DNA from: Pontibacter anaerobius
Lineage (GTDB): Bacteria; Bacteroidota; Bacteroidia; Cytophagales; Hymenobacteraceae
Assembly: GCF_026241195.1 (NCBI RefSeq)
Contig: NZ_JAPFQO010000003.1
Location: forward strand, 1 to 64,000
Direction: 5' to 3'
DNA length: 64,000 nucleotides
The translations under genes were made by a program, and so were the position numbers. Shown one piece after another: positions 43,604 through 53,491 of this stretch (positions are counted from its first letter, which is position 1; each line of letters opens with the position of its first letter). The notes below the pieces were generated by a model. That model saw nothing but the letters and a program-made list of their open reading frames with translations, made no database searches and was not told where the DNA came from.

Positions 43604-46177
43604 ATGAAAAAACTAACAGTAGGGGTATGGCTGCTTGCCCAGGCCATGCTTATGAGTTGCTCTCAAATCTCCACTGACAGCGCTGGCGTGACGGCCACCA
43701 ACGAAGCGGGTGCAGAAACACAGGGCCTGGGGCTGAAGTTAGAATTGGCAGACAACCATTACCAGAACAGGGCGCAGTCCCGGTCGGTTTTAACGATCAC
43801 CAACAATGGTCCGGAGGCGCTTCCTGCCAAAGGATGGAAGCTCTATTTTAACGGAGGCGCACTAAAATCTGCTGACTCTACGGTTGCAACCGTGCAGCAC
43901 TTCAACGGCGACTTGCACTACCTGGCTCCGGGACCTGAGTTCAAGGAAATAGCGCCAGGGGCCTCGGCTACGGTAGAGGTGCTGGGCCGCGCTGTCGGGA
44001 ATGTCTCCAACTTTCCTGTGGGGTTTTATATCGTGTATGATGCAGAGCCTGGAAAGGGTATACCTGTTTCGCTGGCAATTGAGCCGGGAGACCACTTTAA
44101 TGAGGCCACCCAACAGTTCGCGGCGAAGGTCTACGAGGCTAATGCCGCTATACAGAACCTGCCGGCGACCGCACTCACCAAAGTTTTCCCAACCCCGGTT
44201 TCTTACCAGGAAAAAGGAGAGCCGTTTGTGCTGGACGCAAAGGTGACTGTGGTAGCTGACGCAGACTTCAGAAGAGAAGCAGAGCACCTTTCAGAGGCGC
44301 TAGCTACTGCAACAGGGCAGAAGCCCGCCATACTGGGTAGTGCTACCGGCAAGGCGATTTTTCTCAAGAAAAAGCCGGGCATGGGGGCAGAAGAGTACAC
44401 ACTAAGTGTAAACCCGGAGCGAATAGAGATAACCGCTTCCTCACCTGCCGGTGCATTTTACGGCATTCAATCGCTTAAAACGTTGCTGCCGGCTACGGCA
44501 TATGCGGGTAAGGCAGCTACGGTAGAGGTAGCAGGCGTAGAAGTGAAGGATGCCCCGCGCTTTGGCTACAGGGGCTTTATGATGGACATGGCCCGCAACT
44601 TCCAGCCTAAGTCGGAGGTGCTGAAGGTGTTGGATGTGATGGCCCTGTACAAAATGAACAAGCTGCACTTCCACTTTAGTGAGGATGAGGGCTGGCGCCT
44701 TGAAATCCGTCCGTTGCCGGAGCTTACCTCTGTCGGCGGCACGCGCGCCCATACTACCGACGGCAGCAGCATCGTGCCTTCCTACGGCTCAGGGCCTGAT
44801 GCAGGAAGCAAGGCAGGAACAGGCTTTTACAGCAGAGAGGATTTTATCGAGATACTGAAGTATGCGCGCGACCGCCACATAGAGGTGATTCCGGAGATTG
44901 AGTCTCCGGGCCATGCCAGGGCTGCTATAAAGGCCATGGATGCTCGCTATACGAGACTGGTGGCCGAGGGCAAAAAGGAGGAAGCAGAGCGCTACCTGCT
45001 GCGCGACCTGAACGATAAGTCAGTTTACCGCTCGGTGCAGGGCTGGAACGACAATATTATGGATGTGTCGCTGCCCTCTACCTACAACTTCCTGGAGACA
45101 GTGGTGGATGAGATCGTGGCCATGTATAAAGAGGCACAAGCACCGCTGAACACGATACACTTTGGTGGGGATGAGGTACCGGGAGGCGTTTGGGAGAAAT
45201 CGCCATCCGTACAGCGGCTCATCAGCCAGAATCCGGCGGTTAAAGATACAGACGACATGTGGTATTACTACTTCGGCAAGGTGAACCAGATGCTGCAGGA
45301 GCGCGGCCTGTACCTGTCGGGTTGGGAGGAAATAGGCTTGCGAAAGGTAGTGGAGAACGGAAAAGTGAACTGGGTGCCTAACCAGCAGTTCGCTTCTGAG
45401 AACTTCCACGTGAATGTATGGAAGAACAGCCCCGGTTCAGGCGCCGAGGATCTGGCTTACCGCATGGCTAACGCCGGGTATAAAGTAATCCTGACGGGAG
45501 TAACCCACTTTTACCTGGATCTTGCCTATAACCCTACCTATAGCGAGCCAGGCCTAAACTGGGGCGGCTATGTAGACATCGACAAACCCTTTTACTTTAT
45601 ACCTTACGATTACCTCCGTAACCTGAAGGAAGATGACAGGGGCAACCCGCTGGACCGGTCCATCATCAAGAGCAAGGAGGCGCTGACGGAGAAAGGAAAG
45701 GCAAACATTGTGGGTATTGAAGCACCCCTTTGGTCTGAAACGAACAAAACGGCCGAAGACTTTGAGTATAAAATGCTGCCCAAACTGCTAGGCGTGGCCG
45801 AGCGGGCTTGGGCAAAAGACCCTGACTGGGCAAAAGAAAAAGACCCGGCAAAAAGCGAAAAGCTCTACAGCCAGGCCTGGTCCGGGTTTATCAACGTGGT
45901 AGGTAAGAGAGAACTGCCACGGCTGGATTACTACGCAGGAGGGTATCAGTACAGAATACCGACCGCAGGTGCAAAGGTGGTAGACGGAAAGGTGGCGGCC
46001 AATGTGCAGTTCCCTGGCTTTACCATTCGGTACACGACAGACGGTACAGAGCCAACTGCAAGCAGCCCTGCCTACTCTGGCCCTATTACGGCAACCGGAG
46101 CAGTGAAGCTACGAGTGTTTAATGCTGCAGGAAGGGGAGGGCACACCATAACCGTACAAAACCAAAGTACAATGTAA
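43604..46177 (+). CDS. Beta-N-acetylhexosaminidase lipoprotein, GH20
   Basis: 857 residues from the ATG at 43604; a TTG eight codons upstream is less likely. A lipoprotein signal with lipobox LMSC (Cys19) places it on a membrane surface. Domains in order: N-terminal CHB_HEX carbohydrate-binding region (about 40-180), GH20b domain (about 200-310), a GH20 TIM barrel (about 320-690) with the catalytic Asp523-Glu524 pair in FGGDEVPGG, and a C-terminal CHB_HEX_C/Fn3-like domain with FTIRYTTDGTEPT. It removes terminal N-acetylhexosamine from chitooligosaccharides or glycans by substrate-assisted catalysis. No glycan-uptake genes are adjacent. Confidence 0.93.
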   Translation: MKKLTVGVWLLAQAMLMSCSQISTDSAGVTATNEAGAETQGLGLKLELADNHYQNRAQSRSVLTITNNGPEALPAKGWKLYFNGGALKSADSTVATVQHFNGDLHYLAPGPEFKEIAPGASATVEVLGRAVGNVSNFPVGFYIVYDAEPGKGIPVSLAIEPGDHFNEATQQFAAKVYEANAAIQNLPATALTKVFPTPVSYQEKGEPFVLDAKVTVVADADFRREAEHLSEALATATGQKPAILGSATGKAIFLKKKPGMGAEEYTLSVNPERIEITASSPAGAFYGIQSLKTLLPATAYAGKAATVEVAGVEVKDAPRFGYRGFMMDMARNFQPKSEVLKVLDVMALYKMNKLHFHFSEDEGWRLEIRPLPELTSVGGTRAHTTDGSSIVPSYGSGPDAGSKAGTGFYSREDFIEILKYARDRHIEVIPEIESPGHARAAIKAMDARYTRLVAEGKKEEAERYLLRDLNDKSVYRSVQGWNDNIMDVSLPSTYNFLETVVDEIVAMYKEAQAPLNTIHFGGDEVPGGVWEKSPSVQRLISQNPAVKDTDDMWYYYFGKVNQMLQERGLYLSGWEEIGLRKVVENGKVNWVPNQQFASENFHVNVWKNSPGSGAEDLAYRMANAGYKVILTGVTHFYLDLAYNPTYSEPGLNWGGYVDIDKPFYFIPYDYLRNLKEDDRGNPLDRSIIKSKEALTEKGKANIVGIEAPLWSETNKTAEDFEYKMLPKLLGVAERAWAKDPDWAKEKDPAKSEKLYSQAWSGFINVVGKRELPRLDYYAGGYQYRIPTAGAKVVDGKVAANVQFPGFTIRYTTDGTEPTASSPAYSGPITATGAVKLRVFNAAGRGGHTITVQNQSTM

Positions 46178-46210
46178 ACAGCAGGTAGCTGTGGAAAGGC
46201 TGAATTGAAA

Positions 46211-46255
46211 ATGGCCTACAGGTTGCAGTGCGCAGTCTGTAGGCCATACTTTTTT
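46211..46255 (+). terminator. Terminator after GH20 gene
   Basis: ATGGCCTACAG (46211-46221) and CTGTAGGCCAT (46237-46247) pair, followed by ACTTTTTTAT. Confidence 0.8.
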
Positions 46256-46837
46256 ATACAGAATTGCTTTACTGCTTATCATCTTCATACCAGCCGACTG
46301 GCTACTCATACTTTTCTGCCACGCGGGTATACCTCTTTAGGCTGCCATAGAGTAACTACAGGTATTGTGATCCGGATTTTGGCTTCTGTGTTACATGGTT
46401 CATACAGCCAGTAAACAGGGCTTGGGGCCTGTAGGTATAGGGTCGTTAAGTTCTTATTAGATAATTGGAACTTAAAAACTTCTGTCATTCTTTTAAGAAA
46501 CTTGGTGGAAAAAGAGGGCCCCTCCCCCGGGAGGTTAAGCCTATACTACCCAGCAACCAAGATCCTTTCGGGATGACAAAAAAGTTAGAATTTAACGGCC
46601 TAACCTGCAGGCATAAACCGCTTTAGCCTGGGGGCACGGTAAGACCGCTGCATGGCTATATCCCGGGTGTATGCAATTGCACGCTATTATACTTCAGTCT
46701 GCTGTGCCGGCTGGGCTTAGGCGAGGGCTTGGCCTGGAAGTATATTCTGAAGTACAGTGTAACAAAAATTGCACTGAATAGCGTATAACGTTCCTGCTGT
46801 TGCCAATTTGCGGCGGCTGAACTTAAATTTTAGTACT
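46256..46837. other. Intergenic region of ~580 bp
   Basis: No credible gene. Contains a MITE-like element (46483-46578), a few AAGTATA/AAGTATG words and a CAATTGCACGC/GCAC-type palindromic patch near 46670. The promoter of the next gene should lie within the last ~80 bp, but no good -7 box was seen. Confidence 0.4.
46483..46578. repeat. MITE-like element with TGTCAT ends
   Basis: Begins TGTCATTCTTTTAAGAAACT and ends CCTTTCGGGATGACA, imperfect inverted ends of the same family as 36515-36590. Confidence 0.55.
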
Positions 46838-47254
46838 ATGAAAAAATCGAACAGAACCTACGCAAAAGTAATGCTGGCCGCGGCCCTTGGCTTTTCTTTT
46901 GCTGCCGAGGCCACAAACTATACTTCTACCAACGCTAAGGCTGCGGTAATTACGACACAAGACGACCAGAACATGCTGCCAATGCAGCAGGAGCTGCTGG
47001 GGGAGTATGCCGATATCAAAGCTTTAACAGCGCAGAACATGCGTCAGGCTTACATCACGTTTATGGAGAGTGTGCGGGAGCAGAAAGGCCCCTGGGCCGA
47101 CGAGGAGTGGCAAAACGCCAAGAACCTACTTGAGAAGTTGAACGCGCACAAAGAAACTGTGGAGAAGGAACTTGGCACCGACGACAAGGCTAAGATCAAG
47201 ATGCTGCAGGCCGAGTTTAGATCGTTGGAGACAACAGGCGATATCAAAGACTAA
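46838..47254 (+). CDS. Small secreted helical protein, unknown
   Basis: 138 residues from the ATG at 46838. A signal-like N-terminus (about 1-25; VMLAAALGFSFAAEA) is followed by a low-complexity stretch and then strongly helical, charged sequence (about 55-130; WADEEWQNAKNLLEKLNAHKETVEKELG), likely a coiled coil or small bundle. No known family was recognised. Probably periplasmic. It ends at a bidirectional terminator. Confidence 0.65.
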   Translation: MKKSNRTYAKVMLAAALGFSFAAEATNYTSTNAKAAVITTQDDQNMLPMQQELLGEYADIKALTAQNMRQAYITFMESVREQKGPWADEEWQNAKNLLEKLNAHKETVEKELGTDDKAKIKMLQAEFRSLETTGDIKD

Positions 47255-47271
47255 GTATACAGCCAAGTATA

Positions 47272-47309
47272 AACAAAAAAGGCGATGGTTTTCCATCGCC
47301 TTTTTTGTT
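47272..47309. terminator. Bidirectional terminator
   Basis: AACAAAAAAGGCGATGG and its complement (47272-47288 and 47293-47309) around TTTT; serves the convergent genes on both sides. Confidence 0.9.
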
Positions 47310-47311
47310 GC

Positions 47312-48013
47312 TTACAAAATCTGCTTCAGCTCACTCAGGCAGCTGATCTCGTAGGTAGGCTTTGGCTTTTTGCGGGCTTTGTTTCTCTCCGGGTTAAAGT
47401 ACACCTGGTCAATGCCGGCGTTGCGGGCGCCCTCAATATCGCACTCATAGTTATCACCTATCATGAGGCACTCCTCGGGGCGCACGTTCACCCTGTCGAG
47501 CAGGTGCCTGAACATGCGCTGGTCCGGCTTTTTAAACCCGCAGCACTCCGATGTTACCACCTCCTTAAAGTAATTATGCAGCAAGGCGGCGCCCATTTTT
47601 ACCTGCTGTACCTCCTTAAAGCCGTTGGTGATGATGTGCAGGCCGTACTTTGGCTGCAGGTACTCCAGTACGTCATAGGTATAAGGGAAAACGGCCGTTT
47701 TGGTAGGGCAAAGCGAAATGTATGCCTCTGAGATGCCCTCTGGCACCTCATGCTCAGCTAGCCCCAGCCCTGTCAGGGTTTTAACGAAGCGGCTCTTGCG
47801 CAACTCCTGCTGGGTTATCTTGCCTTTGTTGTAGAGGTCCCAGAGGCGGGTGTTTACGAATTTATACTTGCGGTAAAACGAGTCGCAGGTAAACTTACCG
47901 TGCTTGGCCAGCTCAAACTGCTCATACAAAGTATAAAGGGTCTCTTCGGAGTTCTTCTCAAAATCCCACAGCGTATGGTCCAGGTCGAAGAGGATGTGTG
48001 TGTATGTCTTCAT
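47312..48013 (-). CDS. HAD-family noncanonical pyrimidine nucleotidase, YjjG-like
   Basis: 233 residues. HAD motifs: I, FDLDHTLWDF with Asp10 nucleophile and Asp12; II, ITNGFKEVQ (Thr/Ser-like position in ITNG); III, Lys in FKKPDQRMF; IV, GDNYECDIEGARNAG. The cap inserts between motifs I and II. YjjG proteins dephosphorylate dUMP and noncanonical pyrimidine monophosphates, protecting DNA from mutagenic precursors. The assignment over other HAD subgroups rests on the WDFEKNSEET N-terminus and KYGLHIITNG. Confidence 0.88.
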   Translation of the reverse strand: MKTYTHILFDLDHTLWDFEKNSEETLYTLYEQFELAKHGKFTCDSFYRKYKFVNTRLWDLYNKGKITQQELRKSRFVKTLTGLGLAEHEVPEGISEAYISLCPTKTAVFPYTYDVLEYLQPKYGLHIITNGFKEVQQVKMGAALLHNYFKEVVTSECCGFKKPDQRMFRHLLDRVNVRPEECLMIGDNYECDIEGARNAGIDQVYFNPERNKARKKPKPTYEISCLSELKQIL

Positions 48014-48147
48014 AAAAGTTTAAAGGGTCAGGTAAGAGTAAAACGCCTCAAGGGGGTGGATGTTTTAGAAAAGTGAAAGAAAGAGAGGGGCTTCTGCGGA
48101 ACTGCTACACTAAAACATTGGTTCGGGAGTTATACTTTACGGGCCTG

Positions 48148-48534
48148 TTAAGACGGTACCCAGCGGCGGTTCTGCAGCTTGGTAACGGCCAGCTCGCGGT
48201 TAGAGTATAAAATATTGTATACCTCCAGGTCTTTCTGCAGGGCGCTGTCGCGCTCCATGTAGGTAAAGATCTGGTTCACAAAGTCGGCAGCCTCATCCTT
48301 TACAGAGTAATACACCCACTGGTCCAGTTTGCGGGGGGCCACCAGCCCGGCGTTGCGCAGGTAAGCCAGGTGGCGCGAAGTCTTGGTCTGCGTAAAGTCC
48401 AGTACTTGCTCCAGGTCGGAGGTGCACATCTCGCGGTTGCGCAAAATCAGGTGAAGGATGCGGAGCCTGGATTCGTCGGCAAGGGCCTTGAGTATCTGCT
48501 GCCCGAAGGCCAGGCTGAAGTGTTTTAGTCTCAT
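48148..48534 (-). CDS. ArsR-family transcriptional regulator
   Basis: 128 residues from the ATG at 48534; a longer in-frame start at 48579 would add 15 residues with no family support. Winged helix-turn-helix: helices around FGQQILKALADESRLRILHLIL and the recognition part LEQVLDFTQTKTSRHLAYLRNAGLV, followed by the wing WVYYSVKDE. No clear CxC metal site is present, so inducer unknown. It diverges from the gene at 48621, a possible target. Confidence 0.9.
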   Translation of the reverse strand: MRLKHFSLAFGQQILKALADESRLRILHLILRNREMCTSDLEQVLDFTQTKTSRHLAYLRNAGLVAPRKLDQWVYYSVKDEAADFVNQIFTYMERDSALQKDLEVYNILYSNRELAVTKLQNRRWVPS

Positions 48535-48620
48535 AGGGCAGTGGTATTGGCTGAGGGCAGTGTGAACAAAATTAGCCAAAAGTGGCTATTATAAAAGAAT
48601 TAATAAGTATAATTGTGTCT

Positions 48621-49274
48621 ATGATCTTTCCTGCCGTACCCCATGCTTCTCTTTCTCAGTTTCTGAAGTGGTTGTGGCTGCCGCTGTTGTTTTTGCTGCT
48701 GTTGCCGGACCAGGCGCAGGCGCAATCCAAGAAGCGCGTGGTGCAGCTATCGGGCTTTGTGGCCACCGGCGACAGCCTGTATGGCGTGGCAGGGGCAGGC
48801 GTGTACGTGCCAGGCACCAACCGCGGTTCCTATACCAACGACTACGGCTACTTCTCCATGCCGGTGCTGGCTGGCGATAGTGTGCTGTTCAGCGCGCTGG
48901 GCTTTAAGGCACAGTACCTCATCATCCCCGAAAACTACGAGAGCCAGAGCTACTCCATCATCATGCAAATGCAGGAAGACCCCACCGAGCTACCAACAGT
49001 GGAGGTGTTCCCGTGGCCAACCGAGCGCGACTTTAAAGAGGCAGTGGCCAATGTAAGGCTACCCGATAAGGGCAATGCCATCATTACCCGCGACCTGGAC
49101 CCCCGCCGGCTGGAGGAACTGGCCCGTATTACCCCGATGAGCGATGCACAGAATTACCGCTTCTGGCAAAACCAGCAGATACAGCACCAGCAGAACCGCA
49201 TTATGGCCCCTACGGTGAATATGCTGGCCATACCTGCGCTGCTCCGTGGCTTGCTCAATGGCGGTAACAAGTAA
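48621..49274 (+). CDS. Secreted protein with carboxypeptidase regulatory-like domain
   Basis: 217 residues from the ATG at 48621. A signal segment (about 15-35, LPLLFLLLLPDQAQAQ) is followed by a CarboxypepD_reg-like beta-sandwich (about 40-125; VQLSGFVATGDSLYGVAGAGVYV, GTNRGSYTNDYGYFSMPV, GDSVLFSALGF), as at the start of many Bacteroidota TonB-dependent receptors. No barrel follows. The C-terminal ~80 residues are helical and Gln-rich (RFWQNQQIQHQQNRIM). Role unknown; periplasmic location likely. Confidence 0.78.
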   Translation: MIFPAVPHASLSQFLKWLWLPLLFLLLLPDQAQAQSKKRVVQLSGFVATGDSLYGVAGAGVYVPGTNRGSYTNDYGYFSMPVLAGDSVLFSALGFKAQYLIIPENYESQSYSIIMQMQEDPTELPTVEVFPWPTERDFKEAVANVRLPDKGNAIITRDLDPRRLEELARITPMSDAQNYRFWQNQQIQHQQNRIMAPTVNMLAIPALLRGLLNGGNK

Positions 49275-49476
49275 GCTGTGTCTGTTTTAAGTACAATTAC
49301 TGTGCTGCTTCGGCAAATATAAGTATAGCATGATTTATACCCTGTAGCAACAGGAAACGGCCTTTTGGCAACCAACAAATACACTATCCGTTTGTTGCCA
49401 ATGAGGTGCCGTGCGTATACAATAGTGTAATGGCACCCGCACGTGCTAATCCCTATTTTGCTAAATAAATCATACT

Positions 49477-50823
49477 ATGCTTGAACCGGAACAACTCTCC
49501 CTTAACATCCCTGATACCACTAAGCCCCGCGTAGTGATTATTGGCGGAGGCTTTGGAGGTATAAACCTTGCCAAAAAACTATCGGGTAAGGATTTTCAGG
49601 TGGTGATGTTCGATAAGCAGAACTACCATGGCTTCTGGCCGCTACTGTACCAGGTGGCCACCGCCGGCCTGGAGCCTGACTCCATCGCCGAGCCGCTACG
49701 CAAGATGTTCGGCGCCGATGATTACGAAGATTTCCACTTCCGCCTGGTAAAAGTTACCGGCATCAACCCGGAAACCAGAACAGTAACCACCCTTATCGGC
49801 GATATCGCTTACGATTACCTGGTAATTGCCACGGGCACCAAACCCAACTACTTTGGCAACGACCAGATCAAGAAGTTCTCTTTCCCGCTGAAGCAGGTGC
49901 CGGAGGCCCTGAATTTGCGTAGCCAGATTTTGCAGTGTTTTGAGCAGGCCAACATGACCAAGGACCCAGCCATGCGCCAGGAGCTGATGAACTTCGTGAT
50001 TGTGGGTGGCGGGCCAACCGGCGTGGAACTTGCCGGTGCCCTGGCCGAGATGCGCAGCCACGTACTGCCAACCGACTACCCGGGCCTGGACTTTGGGCAG
50101 ATGAACATTATACTGGTGGAAGGTATGGACCGCGTATTGCCCCCCATGTCGACGGAGGCCAGTGAGAAAACATTTAAATACCTGAAAGAGCTTGGGGTGG
50201 ATATGCGCCTGAACACACTGGTAGAGTCCTATGACGGCGTACTGGTGACGCTGAAGAGCGGCGAGCAGATCCGGACCAACACATTGATCTGGGCGGCTGG
50301 CGTATCTGGCGCGCTGATACCGGGCCTGCCGGAGACATCGGTGGAGCGGGGCCGCATACTGGTAAACGACTACAACCAGGTGCTGGGCTTCGATAACATC
50401 TTCGCTATCGGGGATATCGCCTTCATGAAGACGCCCGAGTTTCCGAAGGGGCATCCGGGGGTGGCGCAGCCTGCCATACAGCAGGGCAAGCTGCTGAGCA
50501 AGAACCTGAAACGTATGCTGCGCAGGGAGCCGCTGGAGCCATTCAAGTATAAGGATAAAGGATCGCTGGCCATCATCGGGCGTAACCGCGCTGTGGCCGA
50601 CTTACCGGGCAACATGCACTTCGGTGGGTTTTTTGCCTGGGTTATCTGGCTGTTTGTGCACGTGATGGCGCTGGTAGGCTTCCGCAATAAGCTGGTGGTG
50701 CTCAGCAACTGGATCTACAAATTCTTTACCTATGAGAACGGCACCCGCCTCATCATCCGCCCGTTCGTGCGCCGCGGCGACAGGGCCAAACGCAAGTTTA
50801 TAGACAAGTATGCGGGAGACTAG
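49477..50823 (+). CDS. Type II NADH dehydrogenase (NDH-2)
   Basis: 448 residues, membrane-associated FAD enzyme that moves electrons from NADH to quinone without proton pumping. FAD site VVIIGGGFGGINLAKKL (about 19-35) and NADH site VIVGGGPTGVELAGALAE (about 173-190). The AAGVSG and FAIGDIA segments bind FAD. The C-terminal hydrophobic helices FFAWVIWLFVHVMALVGF (about 385-402) anchor it. It complements the Nuo complex encoded in the same window. No promoter of consensus type was found in the short upstream gap. Confidence 0.93.
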   Translation: MLEPEQLSLNIPDTTKPRVVIIGGGFGGINLAKKLSGKDFQVVMFDKQNYHGFWPLLYQVATAGLEPDSIAEPLRKMFGADDYEDFHFRLVKVTGINPETRTVTTLIGDIAYDYLVIATGTKPNYFGNDQIKKFSFPLKQVPEALNLRSQILQCFEQANMTKDPAMRQELMNFVIVGGGPTGVELAGALAEMRSHVLPTDYPGLDFGQMNIILVEGMDRVLPPMSTEASEKTFKYLKELGVDMRLNTLVESYDGVLVTLKSGEQIRTNTLIWAAGVSGALIPGLPETSVERGRILVNDYNQVLGFDNIFAIGDIAFMKTPEFPKGHPGVAQPAIQQGKLLSKNLKRMLRREPLEPFKYKDKGSLAIIGRNRAVADLPGNMHFGGFFAWVIWLFVHVMALVGFRNKLVVLSNWIYKFFTYENGTRLIIRPFVRRGDRAKRKFIDKYAGD

Positions 50824-50867
50824 GGAGGTACAGAGTTTAGGAGTTTGGGAGTTAAAAAGGCTTTACC

Positions 50868-50996
50868 CTGGTTCCCCTCATGGGAGGGGCAGGGGTGGGT
50901 GTATTTTGCTGCTGATGTAAACAAACATTGCTGTTTTGGCAGTAGCAAGAGCAGCAAGTATAGGTTTTACGCCGGCGCAAGCCTTCGCTTGTGCAT
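50868..50996. repeat. GC palindrome and REP-like hairpin
   Basis: CCCCTCATGGGAGGGG with a GGCAGGGGTGGG tail (about 50876-50900) matches the island near 54.6 kb. GGCGCAAGC/GCTTGTGC (50974-50982 and 50987-50994) is a REP-like hairpin with CTTC apex. Confidence 0.55.
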
Positions 50997-51008
50997 CATC
51001 AAAGTATA

Positions 51009-51053
51009 ATACAAAAAGCGCCTGCAGATAAGTTCTGCAGGCGCTTTTTGTAT
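51009..51053. terminator. Bidirectional terminator
   Basis: 19-bp perfect arms (51009-51027 and 51035-51053), with an AAGTATAAT word just outside the left arm; lies between NDH-2 and the M1 peptidase. Confidence 0.9.
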
Positions 51054-51072
51054 CAGGCTAACGTATAAATTA

Positions 51073-53406
51073 CTACTGGCCGCTGCCGCTTTGGCCACCA
51101 CCGCGGTTGCTGGTGGCGCGCTCACGCTGCATTGGGTTAGAACGCTCACGTTGCTGCTGCTTGTAAATCTCGAAACGGGACGGTGCCACCTGGCGCGGGA
51201 AAGCGTTGTCAGAAAGGTCCGTATCTGCGGTTTGCAGGTATGGGTCCAGCTCGAAGCTTACCACCGGTTTCTCTGTGATGAACACTTTTGTGATCTCGTC
51301 GTTGTTGTAGCGCCAGATCTCCGCCGGTATGTTTACCACTTCCTCAGAGCCATCCTCATATGCCATGCGTACGATCAGTGGCATAACAAGGCCACCTTGG
51401 TTCTCGAAGCTCACTTCGTAGAAGTTCAGGCCTGAGTTAAGCTTCTCCTTCTGCTCCGGCGAAAGCTGGCCCAGGAACTGGCGGTATGCCTGTTCATCCT
51501 GTGCTGTGGTAGCCAGTGGGTCATAGGTGTTGTAGAAATCATTCAGCTCAGGGCGCAGTTCAACGCGCGTCTTTTTAATATCTGTCAGGTTGCGCTGCTG
51601 CGACAGGGTTTTAGGAGCCTTGTTCTGCTGCTCGCGCACTTGGGCGTTCACAAAGGCTGGGTCCTGTGAGTCGATAGTATACCACTTTACATCCGTCATA
51701 GCAATGTCGGTATGGTCGGTGGTGTAGAACCAGCCTCTCCAGAACCAATCCAGGTCCACGCCAGAGGCATCTTCCATGGTACGGAAGAAGTCGGCAGGCA
51801 TCGGGTGTTTAAAAGCCCAGCGCTTGGCGTACTCTTTAAAGGCATAGTCGAACAGCTCGCGGCCCATTACTGTTTCACGTAAAACATTCAGGGCGGTGGC
51901 CGGCTTGCCGTAGGCGTTGTTACCAAACTGCAGCACCGATTCTGAGTTGGTCATGATCGGCACCTGCGTGTTTTTGGCGCTCTTCATGTACTCCACAATA
52001 TCCTGTGGCTCCCCGCGGCGCGATGGGTAGGTGCGTTCCCACTCCTGCTCGGCCAGGTACTGCATAAAAGTGTTCAGGCCTTCGTCCATCCATGTCCACT
52101 GGCGCTCATCCGAGTTAATGATCATCGGGAAGAAGTTATGGCCCACTTCGTGGATGATCACCGAGATCAGGCCATACTTGGTGCGGTCTGAGTAGGTTCC
52201 GTCAGGCTCTGGGCGGTAACCGTTGAAAGATAGCATCGGGTACTCCATGCCACCCACCGGGCCATGCACGGAGATAGCCACCGGGTAAGGGTAATCAATA
52301 GTGTGTTTGGAGTATACTTCCAGCGTATGCGCCACGGCCTCGGTAGAGTACTGGCCCCAAAGCGGGTTGCCCTCTTTCGGGTAGTATGACATGGCCAGCA
52401 CGTTCTTGCCGCCCACTTTCACGTTCATGGCATCCCATATAAACTTACGGGAGCTGGCCCAGGCAAAATCGCGCACGTTGTCGGCAGCGTATACCCAGGT
52501 TTTCTTGTTCTTGGCTTTGGTTTTTTCAGCTTTCTCGGCTTCCTCCTGCGTCACGATCACCACGGGCTTGTCGCTCTTGGCTGCTTGTGCCCAACGCTTC
52601 TGGTGCGTAGAAGAAAGTACCTGGCCTGCATTCTGCAGCTCGCCGGTGGCGGCTACCACGTGGTCGGCAGGTACGGTGATGCTCACCTTGTAGTCGCCGA
52701 AAGGCAGGGCAAACTCGCCGCTACCCAAGAACTGCTTGTGCTGCCAGCCGTTTACGTCGTCGTACACGGCCATTCTTGGGAACCACTGGGCCATCTCGTA
52801 GAGGTAGTTATCATCTTCCGGGAAGTACTCGTAGCCAGAGCGGCCACCCAGCGTTTTCTGGTTGTTGATGTTATGTTTCCAGTCGATGCTGAAGGTTGTG
52901 CTCTGGTTCGGCTTCAGTGGAGAAGGCAGGTCGATACGCATCATGGTGTTGTTGATGGTATACTTCAGGGCTTTTCCGCCACGGTCTGCCACCTTGCTTA
53001 TCTTAAAGCCTCCGTCAAACTTCTCACGCGTCATGTACTCTACGGCACGCAGCGGCATCTCCTTCTGCAGTTCCGCTGTGCGCGTCAGGTTGCTCATGGA
53101 GTTCGGCTCAAAGATATTCTGGTCCAGCTGCACCCACAGGTAAGTAAGCACATCCGGCGAGTTGTTGGTATAGGTGATGGTTTCGGAACCGGTGATAGCT
53201 TGGTTCGCATCATCAAGCTCAACTTTTATGGTATAGTCAGCGCGCTGCTGCCAGTACTGGTGACCCGGTGCGCCCGATGCCGAACGGTAGGTGTTAGGGG
53301 TAGGTAGCTCCTGCGCCAGCTGGGCGAACTTGGTGTCTTGTGCCAGTGCCGCCAGCGGGCCTGCCACCAAGCCCACCAGGGCCAAACCTGCTACAATGTT
53401 TCTCAT
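51073..53406 (-). CDS. M1 family metallopeptidase, secreted
   Basis: 777 residues with a signal peptide (about 1-23). Zinc site HEVGHN (His-Glu-x-x-His) near residue 430, with the third ligand Glu about 19 residues later in WMDEGLNTF. N-terminal beta-rich domain typical of M1 aminopeptidases (about 45-260), catalytic domain (about 270-560). A substrate-binding GGMEYPM segment (about 390) replaces the classical GAMEN. The C-terminus is Gly/Gln/Arg-rich. Likely a periplasmic or surface peptidase. The HupE gene lies upstream on the same strand and could be cotranscribed. Confidence 0.92.
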   Translation of the reverse strand: MRNIVAGLALVGLVAGPLAALAQDTKFAQLAQELPTPNTYRSASGAPGHQYWQQRADYTIKVELDDANQAITGSETITYTNNSPDVLTYLWVQLDQNIFEPNSMSNLTRTAELQKEMPLRAVEYMTREKFDGGFKISKVADRGGKALKYTINNTMMRIDLPSPLKPNQSTTFSIDWKHNINNQKTLGGRSGYEYFPEDDNYLYEMAQWFPRMAVYDDVNGWQHKQFLGSGEFALPFGDYKVSITVPADHVVAATGELQNAGQVLSSTHQKRWAQAAKSDKPVVIVTQEEAEKAEKTKAKNKKTWVYAADNVRDFAWASSRKFIWDAMNVKVGGKNVLAMSYYPKEGNPLWGQYSTEAVAHTLEVYSKHTIDYPYPVAISVHGPVGGMEYPMLSFNGYRPEPDGTYSDRTKYGLISVIIHEVGHNFFPMIINSDERQWTWMDEGLNTFMQYLAEQEWERTYPSRRGEPQDIVEYMKSAKNTQVPIMTNSESVLQFGNNAYGKPATALNVLRETVMGRELFDYAFKEYAKRWAFKHPMPADFFRTMEDASGVDLDWFWRGWFYTTDHTDIAMTDVKWYTIDSQDPAFVNAQVREQQNKAPKTLSQQRNLTDIKKTRVELRPELNDFYNTYDPLATTAQDEQAYRQFLGQLSPEQKEKLNSGLNFYEVSFENQGGLVMPLIVRMAYEDGSEEVVNIPAEIWRYNNDEITKVFITEKPVVSFELDPYLQTADTDLSDNAFPRQVAPSRFEIYKQQQRERSNPMQRERATSNRGGGQSGSGQ

Positions 53407-53491
53407 GTGGATTTAGTTAGAATAGGTTTAGTTAGGATAGATGAAGTATAGATTAGAGGTGATTTGCTCTTTAGGGTTTAATTTCTGAATG